Shown here in pieces: positions 1 to 8,726 of a stretch of DNA of 64,000 nt; the stretch's first letter is position 1; each line of letters opens with the position of its first letter. The stretch comes from an uncultured Candidatus Melainabacteria bacterium (GTDB lineage: Bacteria; Cyanobacteriota; Vampirovibrionia; Gastranaerophilales; Gastranaerophilaceae), in assembly GCA_934754775.1 (NCBI GenBank), contig CAKVIM010000001.1, positions 185,020-249,019 on the forward strand, read 5' to 3'. Below the pieces are notes generated by a model that was not told where the DNA came from, did not search any database, and was given only the letters and a program-made list of their open reading frames with translations. Made by a program: the position numbers and the translations under genes.

Positions 1-328
1 CTGCAGTTTTGCGTTTGTAGTACAAAAGTTCTTTTTTGTCTTGGGTCTTAGAAACAATGTACATCCCGTTTTGCTCTTCGTTATTTTTGATAAGCGAAGT
101 ATCAATGTTTTCTTTTTGCAAGCTAGAAATAATAAACTCGCTGAACCCGTCGTTTCCGACTTTTGTGACATAAGTAACTTTTCCGTCGAGTCTTGCGACT
201 GCAACAGCCGTTGTAACCGTATCCCCGCCAAAATACTTATTGAGTGTGGAAGTGTCAGCCAGAGTTCCGTTTGAAGAAAGCTCTATCAAGCACTCTCCGA
301 TTATTGCAATGTCTACTTTTTGCTCCAT
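1..328 (-). CDS. kdgK: PfkB-family sugar kinase, probable 2-keto-3-deoxygluconate kinase (partial)
   Basis: The first 109 codons read from ATG at 328 toward the window edge, so the C-terminal part lies outside. The translation starts MEQKVDIAIIGECLIEL and has the PfkB N-terminal lobe with a GGD motif (FGGDTVTTAVAVARL) and VGNDGFSEF. The gene overlaps the eda stop by 16 bp, which indicates translational coupling. Pairing of a PfkB kinase with KDPG aldolase points to KDG phosphorylation feeding the Entner-Doudoroff or uronate pathway. Other sugar specificities (for example ribokinase-like) cannot be excluded because the substrate region and the GAGD catalytic motif are missing. Confidence 0.75.
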   Translation of the reverse strand, partial: MEQKVDIAIIGECLIELSSNGTLADTSTLNKYFGGDTVTTAVAVARLDGKVTYVTKVGNDGFSEFIISSLQKENIDTSLIKNNEEQNGMYIVSKTQDKKELLYYKRKTA

Positions 329-942
329 TCGGTAAAATCCTTAATCTCTTTTAAAATTTCTTTTGTGCGGCTTGTGATTTCTTTTGGCGTAAAACCTTGA
401 TAGAAGTCACGACCTACGCCGACAGCTGCGGCACCGGCTTTTATGTACGTAACAGCTTGGCTTAATTTGATGTTTCCCATCGGCATAAGGCTTAAGAATG
501 GCATTTGTCTTAGAATGTCCTCAATGTATTGAACTCCGCCCATTGCGTCTGTCGGGTACAATTTGATTAGCTGAATTCTTGATTTCCATGCGTTGTACGC
601 TTCGTTTGCGGTTGAAGCACCTGCAATAAAAGGAACACGTTTGTTTTTAGAAATCTTAACCATATTCATCTGAAAAATTGGTGAAGAAATCAATTGTGCA
701 CCGCATTCGAAAGCTGCGTCTGCTTGCATAGAGGTTATAATCCCACCTGCACAAACTTTTGCGAACTTAGAAACTTCTGCAACAGCTTTGTAGATAGACG
801 GGTTGTCAATGTTGATTTCCAAAACTCTTATACCGCCGTCAACCAACGCTTTTGCGGTTTCTACTGCCATTTCAGGCTCTTTGCATCTTACGATAGGATA
901 AATCTTATCCTCTTTTATCATTTCAATGTAATTTTCACTCAT
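313..942 (-). CDS. eda: KDPG/KHG aldolase family protein
   Basis: A 209-aa class I aldolase of usual length for the family, predicted to cleave 2-keto-3-deoxy-6-phosphogluconate to pyruvate and glyceraldehyde-3-phosphate. The Schiff-base lysine sits in LIKLYPTDAMGG and the general-base glutamate in VLEINIDNP. Several usual substrate residues differ: the common EVTLRTP motif is EINIDNP (the arginine becomes aspartate), and the phosphate-binding loop reads VGVGRDFY. It may therefore act on a related keto-acid. It leads a two-gene operon with the downstream PfkB kinase and is divergent from the cyclase gene, whose start is 43 bp from its own. Confidence 0.82.
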   Translation of the reverse strand: MSENYIEMIKEDKIYPIVRCKEPEMAVETAKALVDGGIRVLEINIDNPSIYKAVAEVSKFAKVCAGGIITSMQADAAFECGAQLISSPIFQMNMVKISKNKRVPFIAGASTANEAYNAWKSRIQLIKLYPTDAMGGVQYIEDILRQMPFLSLMPMGNIKLSQAVTYIKAGAAAVGVGRDFYQGFTPKEITSRTKEILKEIKDFTEWSKK

Positions 943-984
943 ATATATGTATCCTTTTCCCCAAATTTATTATATCATAATAAT

Positions 985-2961
985 ATGAACAAGATTAAAT
1001 TTGCATTCCTTAGTATTATTGTCGCACTTAGTTTAATTTTTGCCTACTTTGTAACGTATAATTTTGTTGAGCCAAAAGCATACGATTATATGACAAAGCA
1101 CGTTATGGCTGAAAATTTGCCTTTTGATACGCATAAACAAGTTTACGGAAGCGATGATGTAATTCTTGTTGTTATTGATTCGAACACTGTTGAGAAATAC
1201 CGTTGGCCGTGGAAAAGAGAGCTGAATTGCAAAATTTTTGAGTATTTCAGTGAGTATGCAAAACCAAAGGTTGTTGTGTATGACGCAATATTGGCGACTC
1301 TTGACGGGGATAATCCTGAGTCTGACAAAAAGTTTTTCTCAACTTTGAGGAAGTTTAATAATCTTGTAGTCGGATTTATGCCGGCTATTCGTGAGTGGCA
1401 GAATGAAGCTGCAGGCGAGAGTTATGACAGTAAATTTGCAACGAAGTTTAAGATTGATGTCAAAGATAAAACTGCCGCTGCACCTGAGTTGTATTCAAGT
1501 TTGATGACTTATCCGCAGCCATATTTTGATTCAGTAAAACATGTTGGCTCTGTTTCAATGCTTCCGGGGTTTATTAACGGAAATTTGGCATCTTGGTCAC
1601 GAGATGAAATCTATAGAAATCATGAATATATTTTTAACTATAAGGGCAATTTTTTCCCTTCAATTGCGATGCAAACTTATTTGTTGGCAAACGACAATCC
1701 GGAATTGACGCTTACGGATTCAGAGATTTTGGTTGGCGGAAACAAAATCAAACAGAAAAAAACTGATTATCAGATGATTGTGCCGATAAAGTTTTACAAG
1801 CTTTTTGAAGGGTATTCGCACGCAAAAGTTTCTGCTGTGGAGATTATGGATTCGTATGACAATATTCAAAACGGTAAGAAACCTATAATTGATCCGGCAA
1901 TTTTTAAAGATAAAATTGTGGTAATCGGTGCAAATGTGCCTGCCGGAACGGGTTTGAATGATAATAAAAATACTCCTGTTTCTGTAAACCACCCTGGGGT
2001 GGACATTCAGGCGACTGCAATCGATAATATTTTGCATAATGATTTCTTAAAAATCGTTCCTAATTCGTTTAATATTTTGCTTGCAATCCTCGGTATGCTT
2101 CTTGTTTATGGAATTATTACCGTTAACGGTTTGTTTAAATCAATTGTTTATTCAATTTCAATAATCTTTGCATATCTATTGGTTTCAGCTCTTTGTTTCT
2201 ATTTTGGAGTCGTAATCAATGTGATTACGCCGATTGTGATGTTTATTATCACAATGATAGTCGCTTATGTGCATAAATTTGTACTTGAAAACAGAAGTAA
2301 AGAAAAAGTTAAATCTGCAATGGGCAAATATATGTCAGAAGACGTTATGAAGCGTGTTATGCTGAATATTGATAACCTCGGCTTAGGCGGGAAAAAAGCT
2401 AATGTGACTGTCCTTTTTGCTGATATAAGAGGATTTACTTCTATGTCTGAAACTATGCAGGCACAACAGGTTTCAGAAATCTTGAACGAATATTTTACGG
2501 AAATTGAGCCGATTATAACTAAGTATAATGGCATTATTAATAAATTTATCGGCGATGCGGTTATGGCGATTTTTGGTGAACCTATTCAGGATAAAAACCA
2601 CCCTTCAAACGCTGTAAGATGCGGTTATGAGATGTTGCTTAAGGTAAAAGAATTGCAAAAGAAATGGGCAAGTGAAGGCAAACCGAAGATTGAAATCGGG
2701 GTTGGGGTTAATACAGGAGAAGTTTTTGTCGGAAATATCGGCTCCGTTAATCGTATGGAATACACTGTAATTGGCGACACAGTTAACCTTGCAAGCAGAT
2801 TGGAAAGCTATAATAAAGTCTACAAGACAAAAATGTTGATAAGTTCTTCTACTTATGCAGAAACGAAGGGGATTGTGGACGTGATGAAGATTTCTGATGT
2901 AGAAATTAGAGGTAAAGCACACCGTATGGATATTTATGAGGTTTTGAAAGTTATTGACTAG
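985..2961 (+). CDS. CHASE2-domain class III adenylate cyclase
   Basis: A 658-aa membrane-bound cyclase. The ATG at 985 was chosen because the upstream extension of the frame runs back through eda. An N-terminal membrane anchor (about residues 5-25) is followed by an extracytoplasmic CHASE2 sensor (about 45-350, with VILVVIDSNTV and IVVIGAN), three closely spaced transmembrane helices (about 362-435), and a C-terminal cyclase domain (about 470-650). Metal-binding aspartates are in VTVLFADIRGFTS and INKFIGDAVMAIFG. The transition-state asparagine and arginine are in GDTVNLASRLE, and the lysine in NKFIGD suggests ATP rather than GTP. It probably converts a periplasmic signal to cAMP. The family is common in Cyanobacteria. 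Confidence 0.9.
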   Translation: MNKIKFAFLSIIVALSLIFAYFVTYNFVEPKAYDYMTKHVMAENLPFDTHKQVYGSDDVILVVIDSNTVEKYRWPWKRELNCKIFEYFSEYAKPKVVVYDAILATLDGDNPESDKKFFSTLRKFNNLVVGFMPAIREWQNEAAGESYDSKFATKFKIDVKDKTAAAPELYSSLMTYPQPYFDSVKHVGSVSMLPGFINGNLASWSRDEIYRNHEYIFNYKGNFFPSIAMQTYLLANDNPELTLTDSEILVGGNKIKQKKTDYQMIVPIKFYKLFEGYSHAKVSAVEIMDSYDNIQNGKKPIIDPAIFKDKIVVIGANVPAGTGLNDNKNTPVSVNHPGVDIQATAIDNILHNDFLKIVPNSFNILLAILGMLLVYGIITVNGLFKSIVYSISIIFAYLLVSALCFYFGVVINVITPIVMFIITMIVAYVHKFVLENRSKEKVKSAMGKYMSEDVMKRVMLNIDNLGLGGKKANVTVLFADIRGFTSMSETMQAQQVSEILNEYFTEIEPIITKYNGIINKFIGDAVMAIFGEPIQDKNHPSNAVRCGYEMLLKVKELQKKWASEGKPKIEIGVGVNTGEVFVGNIGSVNRMEYTVIGDTVNLASRLESYNKVYKTKMLISSSTYAETKGIVDVMKISDVEIRGKAHRMDIYEVLKVID

Positions 2962-2992
2962 CAAAAAATATTTTTACGTTTTTTGTTAGAGT

Positions 2993-3583
2993 ATGATGCT
3001 TAATAACATTTCCTCAAATACATATCCTGCACCAAATTTTCGTGCAAAATTTATCAAAAAAGTTCCTGTGCAAAAATTAGATTTTGCAACAAAACGTTAT
3101 AAAACGACTCAAGCTTCGTTTGTAGAGTTTGAACCTGAAAATTTGCAGGATTTAAAGGCTCTAGCGAAGGCTCAATCTGCATGGGACGGCGAATTTTTTG
3201 CTGCAGATATCGTGAAAGCGGCGGCTAAAATGTTTCAGGGAGAGTTAAAACAGCCTAAAAACAGGATTTTTGTTTTGACAACTCAGTCGGATGATTGCAG
3301 AAATTTGAATAAAGATTCAATTCTTGGTATGGTTCAGATGGTTGGTGGAAAAGCGGCATTGGCTGAATTGAAATTTTTTCAGGTCAGACCGGACTTGAGT
3401 TATAATAAAGTTCACAGAGATTATAAAGGGGTTGGCAAAGCAATCTTGGATAGTATTAAAGAAATTTATACAAAAGCTATAAAGCTGCAATCTTGCTATA
3501 GTGCTGCAAATTTTTATGAGAAACAAGGATTTGAAATTATGGATACAGGGTTGTTGATGTATTTATGGTCGCCTAAAAAATAA
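2993..3583 (+). CDS. GNAT-like acetyltransferase with N-terminal FRA motif
   Basis: A 196-aa protein. The C-terminal half resembles a GNAT N-acetyltransferase: a strand (NKDSILGMVQMV), then RDYKGVGKAILDSI, which resembles the acetyl-CoA pyrophosphate loop and helix, and YSAANFYEKQGFEI, which is the classic fourth motif. The first 20 residues are low in complexity and contain NFRAKF, the short motif seen in several neighbouring proteins. Two tandem ATGs (2993 and 2996) are possible starts and no strong ribosome-binding site separates them. The substrate is unknown. Confidence 0.65.
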   Translation: MMLNNISSNTYPAPNFRAKFIKKVPVQKLDFATKRYKTTQASFVEFEPENLQDLKALAKAQSAWDGEFFAADIVKAAAKMFQGELKQPKNRIFVLTTQSDDCRNLNKDSILGMVQMVGGKAALAELKFFQVRPDLSYNKVHRDYKGVGKAILDSIKEIYTKAIKLQSCYSAANFYEKQGFEIMDTGLLMYLWSPKK

Positions 3584-3631
3584 TGAGAGAGTTTGTAAAT
3601 TTTTATTAACATGCATTGCCTCTGAGTCAAT

Positions 3632-3659
3632 CCGACATTAAAAAAATACTTTATATAAT
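3632..3659 (+). promoter_or_regulatory. Sigma-70-type promoter for the HD-GYP gene
   Basis: CCGACA and TATAAT are separated by 16 bp, with the start codon about 47 bp downstream. A small GAGC-6-GCTC hairpin lies in the short leader just before the ATG. Confidence 0.5.
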
Positions 3660-3706
3660 AGTAGTGTGTCGAAAGTGGAGCGATTTTGCTCTGGTGTGGA
3701 CGGTAG

Positions 3707-4450
3707 ATGACGTTTATAAATCCAATAATAAGTCTTAATATTCCAAAAGTGGCTTTTCGTGCGAATACGCCTGTTTATTCGCCGTCTGCCGAACCTCGCA
3801 AGGATTCGTTTAACTCAAATCCGCTGTATTCCAATTCTACGGACAAGTCAACGATTATGGCGGTTGCAAAATCCAGCCCTGAGGTGATGAATATTTTGCG
3901 TGAGAATAAAATTCCGTTAAAGGTTAACATGAAAGAACTTGAGGAATTGAAGCGTGGGCATTTGATGGATACACGTGTGATGGCAGCAAAGATTTATTCT
4001 GCATTGCCGGAAGAAAAGAAATCAGAGATTAATTTGATGGATTTGCAACAGGCTGCGATGCTTCATGACTATGGTAAGGTGCTGATTCCTGAGAAGATTT
4101 TGAATAAAAAAGGTAAATTGACGTCGGAAGAGAAGCGGATAATGGATTTGCACTCCGAATTGGGCTATGAACTTCTTAAGAAGCAGGGGGTAAATTCTAA
4201 TGTGTTAAATATGGTCAAATATCACCACCAAACGAAGGATGGCAGCGGTTATCCGGAAGTAAAGGACGATTATACTTATGATTTGGCATCACAGATTTTA
4301 GCTGTAGCGGACAAGTATTCAGCTTTAAGAGAAAGACGAAGCTATAAAGAGCCAATGGAGCGGTATGAAGCATTGGAAATAATAAGTCAGGATGTTGATG
4401 ATGGCAAAATTTCTCCAGAAATTCTAACCGCATTGGAAAGAATAGCTTAG
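3707..4450 (+). CDS. HD-GYP-type phosphohydrolase with N-terminal FRA motif
   Basis: A 247-aa protein with a compact HD-GYP domain from about residue 75 on. Visible residues are the first helix histidine in KRGHLMDTRV, the HD pair in AAMLHDYGKVLIPEKILN, a third histidine in MDLHSELGYELL, the HH pair plus GYP signature in YHHQTKDGSGYPE, and the distal aspartate in ILAVADKYSALR. All metal and signature positions are kept, so c-di-GMP (or related dinucleotide) phosphodiesterase activity is plausible. There is no receiver or sensor domain. The first 70 residues are polar and contain VAFRANT, the motif shared with other local proteins. Confidence 0.78.
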   Translation: MTFINPIISLNIPKVAFRANTPVYSPSAEPRKDSFNSNPLYSNSTDKSTIMAVAKSSPEVMNILRENKIPLKVNMKELEELKRGHLMDTRVMAAKIYSALPEEKKSEINLMDLQQAAMLHDYGKVLIPEKILNKKGKLTSEEKRIMDLHSELGYELLKKQGVNSNVLNMVKYHHQTKDGSGYPEVKDDYTYDLASQILAVADKYSALRERRSYKEPMERYEALEIISQDVDDGKISPEILTALERIA

Positions 4451-4475
4451 CAAATTATAGTGAAAATATAGTATT

Positions 4476-5117
4476 CTACTCCCCTTCAACTGGCGTTTTG
4501 TTGAGCAGATATTTTGCCATGTGTGTTTTTATATCTTCAACAGTAATGGATTTGGTGATATCTATTCTGTCCTGTTTTTCTTTTGGAGTTAAGTCAGAAT
4601 CCTCGTTTATGAGTTCAATGCTGTATGTTTTTATGCCATCTAACGGCAAAGAAAAGTCAGTGTTATATAATGCTAACAATATTTCTTGTTGTTTTTTTAT
4701 TAATTCCTTGTTGTCTTTTTCATTAGGAACAGAAAATATCAAATTATGATAATTGCCAAGATTTGAATTCTTGTCATTTACAACAATATCAGAGTCGGTA
4801 GAATGAAATGGTGGAGTTAAGAAAATTATCAAATCATTGGTGTATTGAGCAACGTATTGGTCTTTCAAATTTTTTGCCTGATACGGGTACTTTAAGATGG
4901 TTTTATTTCCCGCTGCAGAATTGATTTCTGCAACTTTGTTAACATTAGAACTATTATGAAAAACGATGTTATTTCGGTTCAAAATTGCTTGTCCGACTTT
5001 GTAGTCAGACAGTTTCAATCCATTAGGTTCAATTTGAGTGTTATTAACTTTTCCATTGTTGGTCGGACTAGCTTTAAAGCTCGTATTTACATAACTAAAT
5101 TTTACAGGTTTTATCAT
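4476..5117 (-). CDS. Hypothetical protein with N-terminal FKA motif
   Basis: A 213-aa protein with no family recognised. The N-terminus (SYVNTSFKASP) has the F-K-A motif common to this neighbourhood. The rest is mixed alpha/beta, with a possible Rossmann-like or hydrolase-like middle (LIIFLTPPFHSTDSD) and an acidic, lysine-rich C-terminus. There is no signal peptide and there are no cysteines. It is convergent with the HD-GYP gene and divergent from the protease-like gene. Confidence 0.6.
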   Translation of the reverse strand: MIKPVKFSYVNTSFKASPTNNGKVNNTQIEPNGLKLSDYKVGQAILNRNNIVFHNSSNVNKVAEINSAAGNKTILKYPYQAKNLKDQYVAQYTNDLIIFLTPPFHSTDSDIVVNDKNSNLGNYHNLIFSVPNEKDNKELIKKQQEILLALYNTDFSLPLDGIKTYSIELINEDSDLTPKEKQDRIDITKSITVEDIKTHMAKYLLNKTPVEGE

Positions 5118-5257
5118 AATTTATTTTCCATCCTACACAATTATATAAACTGCTAAAGATATTTATTTGCTAATACATTCAAAAGTTTTACAATCGTTTA
5201 CATATTAATTAGGTAAAATTTTTAGCAAATTATTTTTTTTCGGGTTTTTATATTGTC

Positions 5258-6100
5258 ATGAGAATTGATAATAGCGGTTTGGCGTTTCGTGCCGGCATGA
5301 CTGCGAAAATGAAAAACGAAATAAAATCTTGTGATGTCAAAAAAATTCAGTGGGATGTCTGGAATCGTGGTATTCAGTGTGATTTTAAACAAAACAAGGT
5401 AGTTGCTTGGTGTTCTCAAAAAGCTGTTGAATTGATTGAAGAGATTAACAAACGTTATGGCTTGGATTTAGGGCTTCCGAAGGGAATAATTGTTGAAGAT
5501 TTTAAGGAACTTGACTTAAGTATAGATAATTATGACATTGTTCACGGTTGTATAAACCTTATGCCGTGCAAATTTTATAAAAAAAAGGATATTATTGTTT
5601 CAAACGGAACAATTTTTTTTAATGAACATGTAAATAAAAATTATTCGGGCGGAAATGAATTCTGGGATAAATTGGACGAAAATGCTGATAAGTTTTATGC
5701 AGAAAAAGCTGCTACAACAGATTTTTTTTTAGAGCTGATATTGCATGAGTTTGCACACGCAATGCATGAAAAGAATCTACAAACAAAACTTAGCCCTAAA
5801 AAGTTGAATAAATTTTGGGATTGGCAATGCAGTTTGAAAACGCAAATGAAATTTAAGCATAAATACGGTGAAATTATGAGTAAAATCTCTAATTACGCAA
5901 AGACTGACCATTCGGAAGCTGTTGCTTGTGATATTTCAAAGAGATTGATTGAAAACATTGACAAAGAAACGTTGAAGCCGACTTCAAACTTTTTTGAAAA
6001 CAGTCCGTACAATATTTCTCTCATTCGCCAATATTTTTCTAGTCATCCGGATAAAGAGATGAATATTATGCTGAAAAAAACTTGGGACGGCAAGCGTTAA
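5258..6100 (+). CDS. Putative zinc metallopeptidase (HExxH) with FRA motif
   Basis: A 280-aa protein with a zinc-binding helix ILHEFAHAMHE at about residues 162-172 and a downstream acidic helix HSEAVACD, which could supply the third ligand as in gluzincin-type peptidases. The N-terminus begins MRIDNSGLAFRAGM, again with the F-R-A motif, and has no signal peptide. No wider family could be assigned by eye. It ends 4 bp inside the convergent phosphatase gene. Confidence 0.6.
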   Translation: MRIDNSGLAFRAGMTAKMKNEIKSCDVKKIQWDVWNRGIQCDFKQNKVVAWCSQKAVELIEEINKRYGLDLGLPKGIIVEDFKELDLSIDNYDIVHGCINLMPCKFYKKKDIIVSNGTIFFNEHVNKNYSGGNEFWDKLDENADKFYAEKAATTDFFLELILHEFAHAMHEKNLQTKLSPKKLNKFWDWQCSLKTQMKFKHKYGEIMSKISNYAKTDHSEAVACDISKRLIENIDKETLKPTSNFFENSPYNISLIRQYFSSHPDKEMNIMLKKTWDGKR

Positions 6101-6726
6101 GAATAAACAAATTCGTGTGTGCCATCTTCGTTTAGTATAAGTCCGCACAAATGAGCATTCGGGTATTTTCCGCAGCCTAAGTCTATGCAGATTTTGCCTT
6201 CATCAATATAAGGTTCGTCAAATTCTGTGTGTCCGAAAATGATTTTTTGTGGGAGCTTGTGTTTTGAATAAATAAATTTGCCACGGATATAAACCAAATC
6301 GACTTCATCCTGCTCTTCAAGCGGATAATCAGGGTTGATGCCGGCATGGACGAACAGGTATTTGTCCGTTAGGTAGTAAAATTTTAGGTTTCTAAAGAAA
6401 TCACCGTGGATTTTGAAAATATTTTCAAAGCTGCCGTAACTTCTTACAGTCGCTGGCCCGCCGTAGTTATCAAAAAGGAACTGATAATAATCATCGGTTT
6501 TAGCGTGCAGAAGTGCATATTCGTGTGAGCCCATTAAATAGATGCACTTGTGAGTTTCGGATTGTGCTATAACTCTTTCAACAACGCCTTTTGAGTCAGG
6601 ACCTCGGTCAATATAATCACCCATGAATACAAAAATATCGTCAGGGCGGGTTTCAATCTGGCTAAGCACACTTTCAAGTTTTCTCAACTCTCCGTGTATA
6701 TCTGTAATTGCTATATATCTTGGCAT
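6097..6726 (-). CDS. PPP-type metallophosphatase (serine/threonine phosphatase-like)
   Basis: A 209-aa protein. The ATG at 6726 is preceded by GAGGAA at good spacing, whereas the longer frame would run into lepA. PPP motifs appear in order: [39 protein letters not shown] and [11 protein letters not shown]. The usual GNHE motif reads GSHE, so the asparagine metal ligand is replaced by serine. Families with this layout dephosphorylate phosphoproteins or dinucleotides such as Ap4A. It is divergent from lepA, with 85 bp between starts. Confidence 0.75.
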   Translation of the reverse strand: MPRYIAITDIHGELRKLESVLSQIETRPDDIFVFMGDYIDRGPDSKGVVERVIAQSETHKCIYLMGSHEYALLHAKTDDYYQFLFDNYGGPATVRSYGSFENIFKIHGDFFRNLKFYYLTDKYLFVHAGINPDYPLEEQDEVDLVYIRGKFIYSKHKLPQKIIFGHTEFDEPYIDEGKICIDLGCGKYPNAHLCGLILNEDGTHEFVYS

Positions 6727-6811
6727 ATCGTGTTCCTCAACAATATTATATATTAAAAACGGCAAGAACTCTATTTGCCCCCGATTATGTTTCATATATA
6801 ATGAAACTATT

Positions 6812-8614
6812 ATGAAACACAGAGATAACGTACGAAATTTTTGTATAATAGCACACATTGACCACGGAAAATCTACTTTAGCCGATAGATTGCTTGAAGC
6901 AACCGGAACGATTGCAGAACGTGATATGCAGGCTCAACTCCTTGATACAATGGATATTGAGCGTGAACGTGGTATTACGATTAAACTTAACGCAGCGAGA
7001 ATGAATTATACTGCTAACGACGGGCAGAAATATGTGTTCAACCTTATTGACACTCCGGGGCACGTTGATTTTTCTTATGAAGTTTCACGTTCACTGGCTG
7101 CTTGTGAAGGTGCTTTGCTGATTGTAGACGCAACTCAAGGCGTTGAAGCTCAAACTTTAGCTAATGTTTATATGGCAATTGAACAGAATCTTGAAATTAT
7201 TCCTGTTATTAATAAAATCGACTTGCCTTCAGCGGATGTAGAGCGAGTTAAAGAAGAAATTGAAGAAATTTTAGGCATTGATACATCTATGGCAATTCCT
7301 GTTAGTGCTAAAACCGGCGTTGGGATACCGGATGTGTTAGAAGCAATCGTAAAATTTGTTCCGCCGCCTGTTGATACTACCGAAAAGCCTTTGCGTGCTT
7401 TGGTTTTTGATAGTGCTTATGACCCATATTTGGGCACACTTTGCTTCTTCAAGATTATGGATGGCAAAATGCGTCTTGGCGACAAGGTCAAATTTATGGC
7501 GTCCGGAAAAGAGTATGAAATTACGGAACTTGGCTATCTTACTCCGCACAGAGTTCAAGTAGAAGAGCTGATTTGCGGTGATGTAGGTTATTTTGCAGGT
7601 TCAATAAAAGAGATTACACGATTTGTCGGTGATACGGTTACTCACGTTGAAGCTCCTGCCGATGAACCGCTCCCTGGGTATAAAGAAGCTTTGCCAATGG
7701 TATTTTCCGGCATGTATCCTGTAGATAACGAAGATTATCACGAACTCAAAGAAGCGTTAGAAAAACTTAAGCTTTCTGATAGTTCAATTACGTTTGAACC
7801 GGAAACTTCAAGTGCATTGGGTTTTGGCTTCCGTTGCGGGTTCTTGGGAATGTTGCACATGGAAATTGCACAAGAAAGGTTGGAAAGAGAGTACAATCTT
7901 TCAATTGTGACGACGGCTCCTTCTGTTGTATATAAGGTGCATAAAACAAATGGCGAGGTCATTGAGATTGATAACCCTGCAAACCTTCCTGCTGCACAGT
8001 ATAGAGATTATATCGAGGAGCCTTACGTTAAGGTTTCAATCATCACTCCGAATGATTATGTCGGAACTCTTATGGACTTGTGCCAAACAAAGCGTGGAAT
8101 TTTTATTAACATGAACTATTTGGACAAAGTTCGTGTTGATTTGATTTATCACTTGCCGTTGAGTGAAGTTATTACAGACTTTTATGACCAGCTTAAATCA
8201 CGTTCAAAAGGTTATGCAAGCTTGGATTACGAATTTGTTGATTACAAACGTTCTAAGCTGATTAAACTTGATGTAATGCTTGCGGGTGAAGTGGTCGACG
8301 CTCTGTCAGTAATTTGTCATGAGGACAATGCGTATTATATTGGGCAGAAATTGACGGAAAAACTTAAGACGATTATTCCTCGTCAGATGTTTGAAGTTCC
8401 TATTCAGGCGGCAATTGGTGGAAGAGTTATTGCGAGAACTAACATCAAAGCTTTGAGAAAGAGCGTTTTGGATAAATGTTATGGCGGCGATATTTCACGT
8501 AAGCGTAAATTGCTCGAAAAACAGAAAAAAGGTAAAAAACGTATGAAGGCAATCGGGCGTGTAGAAGTTCCGCAAGAAGCATTCATGGCAGTTTTGAGCT
8601 TGGATGAAGAATAA
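6812..8614 (+). CDS. lepA: Translation elongation factor 4 (LepA)
   Basis: A 600-aa ribosomal back-translocase GTPase of standard length. The ATG at 6812 gives the expected start [21 protein letters not shown]. The G1 loop AHIDHGKST, switch region RERGITIK, G3 DTPGH and G4 NKID are all present, and the conserved C-terminal domain ends in a basic stretch ([15 protein letters not shown]). It is followed by a strong hairpin terminator shared with the convergent fliD. Confidence 0.97.
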   Translation: MKHRDNVRNFCIIAHIDHGKSTLADRLLEATGTIAERDMQAQLLDTMDIERERGITIKLNAARMNYTANDGQKYVFNLIDTPGHVDFSYEVSRSLAACEGALLIVDATQGVEAQTLANVYMAIEQNLEIIPVINKIDLPSADVERVKEEIEEILGIDTSMAIPVSAKTGVGIPDVLEAIVKFVPPPVDTTEKPLRALVFDSAYDPYLGTLCFFKIMDGKMRLGDKVKFMASGKEYEITELGYLTPHRVQVEELICGDVGYFAGSIKEITRFVGDTVTHVEAPADEPLPGYKEALPMVFSGMYPVDNEDYHELKEALEKLKLSDSSITFEPETSSALGFGFRCGFLGMLHMEIAQERLEREYNLSIVTTAPSVVYKVHKTNGEVIEIDNPANLPAAQYRDYIEEPYVKVSIITPNDYVGTLMDLCQTKRGIFINMNYLDKVRVDLIYHLPLSEVITDFYDQLKSRSKGYASLDYEFVDYKRSKLIKLDVMLAGEVVDALSVICHEDNAYYIGQKLTEKLKTIIPRQMFEVPIQAAIGGRVIARTNIKALRKSVLDKCYGGDISRKRKLLEKQKKGKKRMKAIGRVEVPQEAFMAVLSLDEE

Positions 8615-8631
8615 TATTAAAATAGATAGTC

Positions 8632-8655
8632 GTAGGTTGGGCATACCTGCCCAAC
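8632..8655. repeat. Short GTAGGTTGGG inverted repeat
   Basis: The arms GTTGGGCA and TGCCCAAC flank a 4-base loop. It is one of at least six copies in the window of a small dispersed hairpin (others at 19395, 32650, 39781, 51795 and 59818). Confidence 0.7.
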
Positions 8656-8671
8656 AACATTTTTAAAACAG

Positions 8672-8704
8672 AATCGGGGGCAACTTGTTGCCCCCGATTT
8701 TATT
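8672..8704. terminator. Bidirectional rho-independent terminator
   Basis: A perfect 12-bp stem (AATCGGGGGCAA / TTGCCCCCGATT) with a CTTG loop, followed by TTATT. It lies between convergent lepA and fliD. Confidence 0.85.
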
Positions 8705-8726
8705 AAATTATTTTACTAAACAAGTC

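Noticed and set aside
41..274. Plus-strand ORF of 77 codons
   Set aside because: It is antisense to the partial kinase gene, has no ribosome-binding site and shows no domain pattern.
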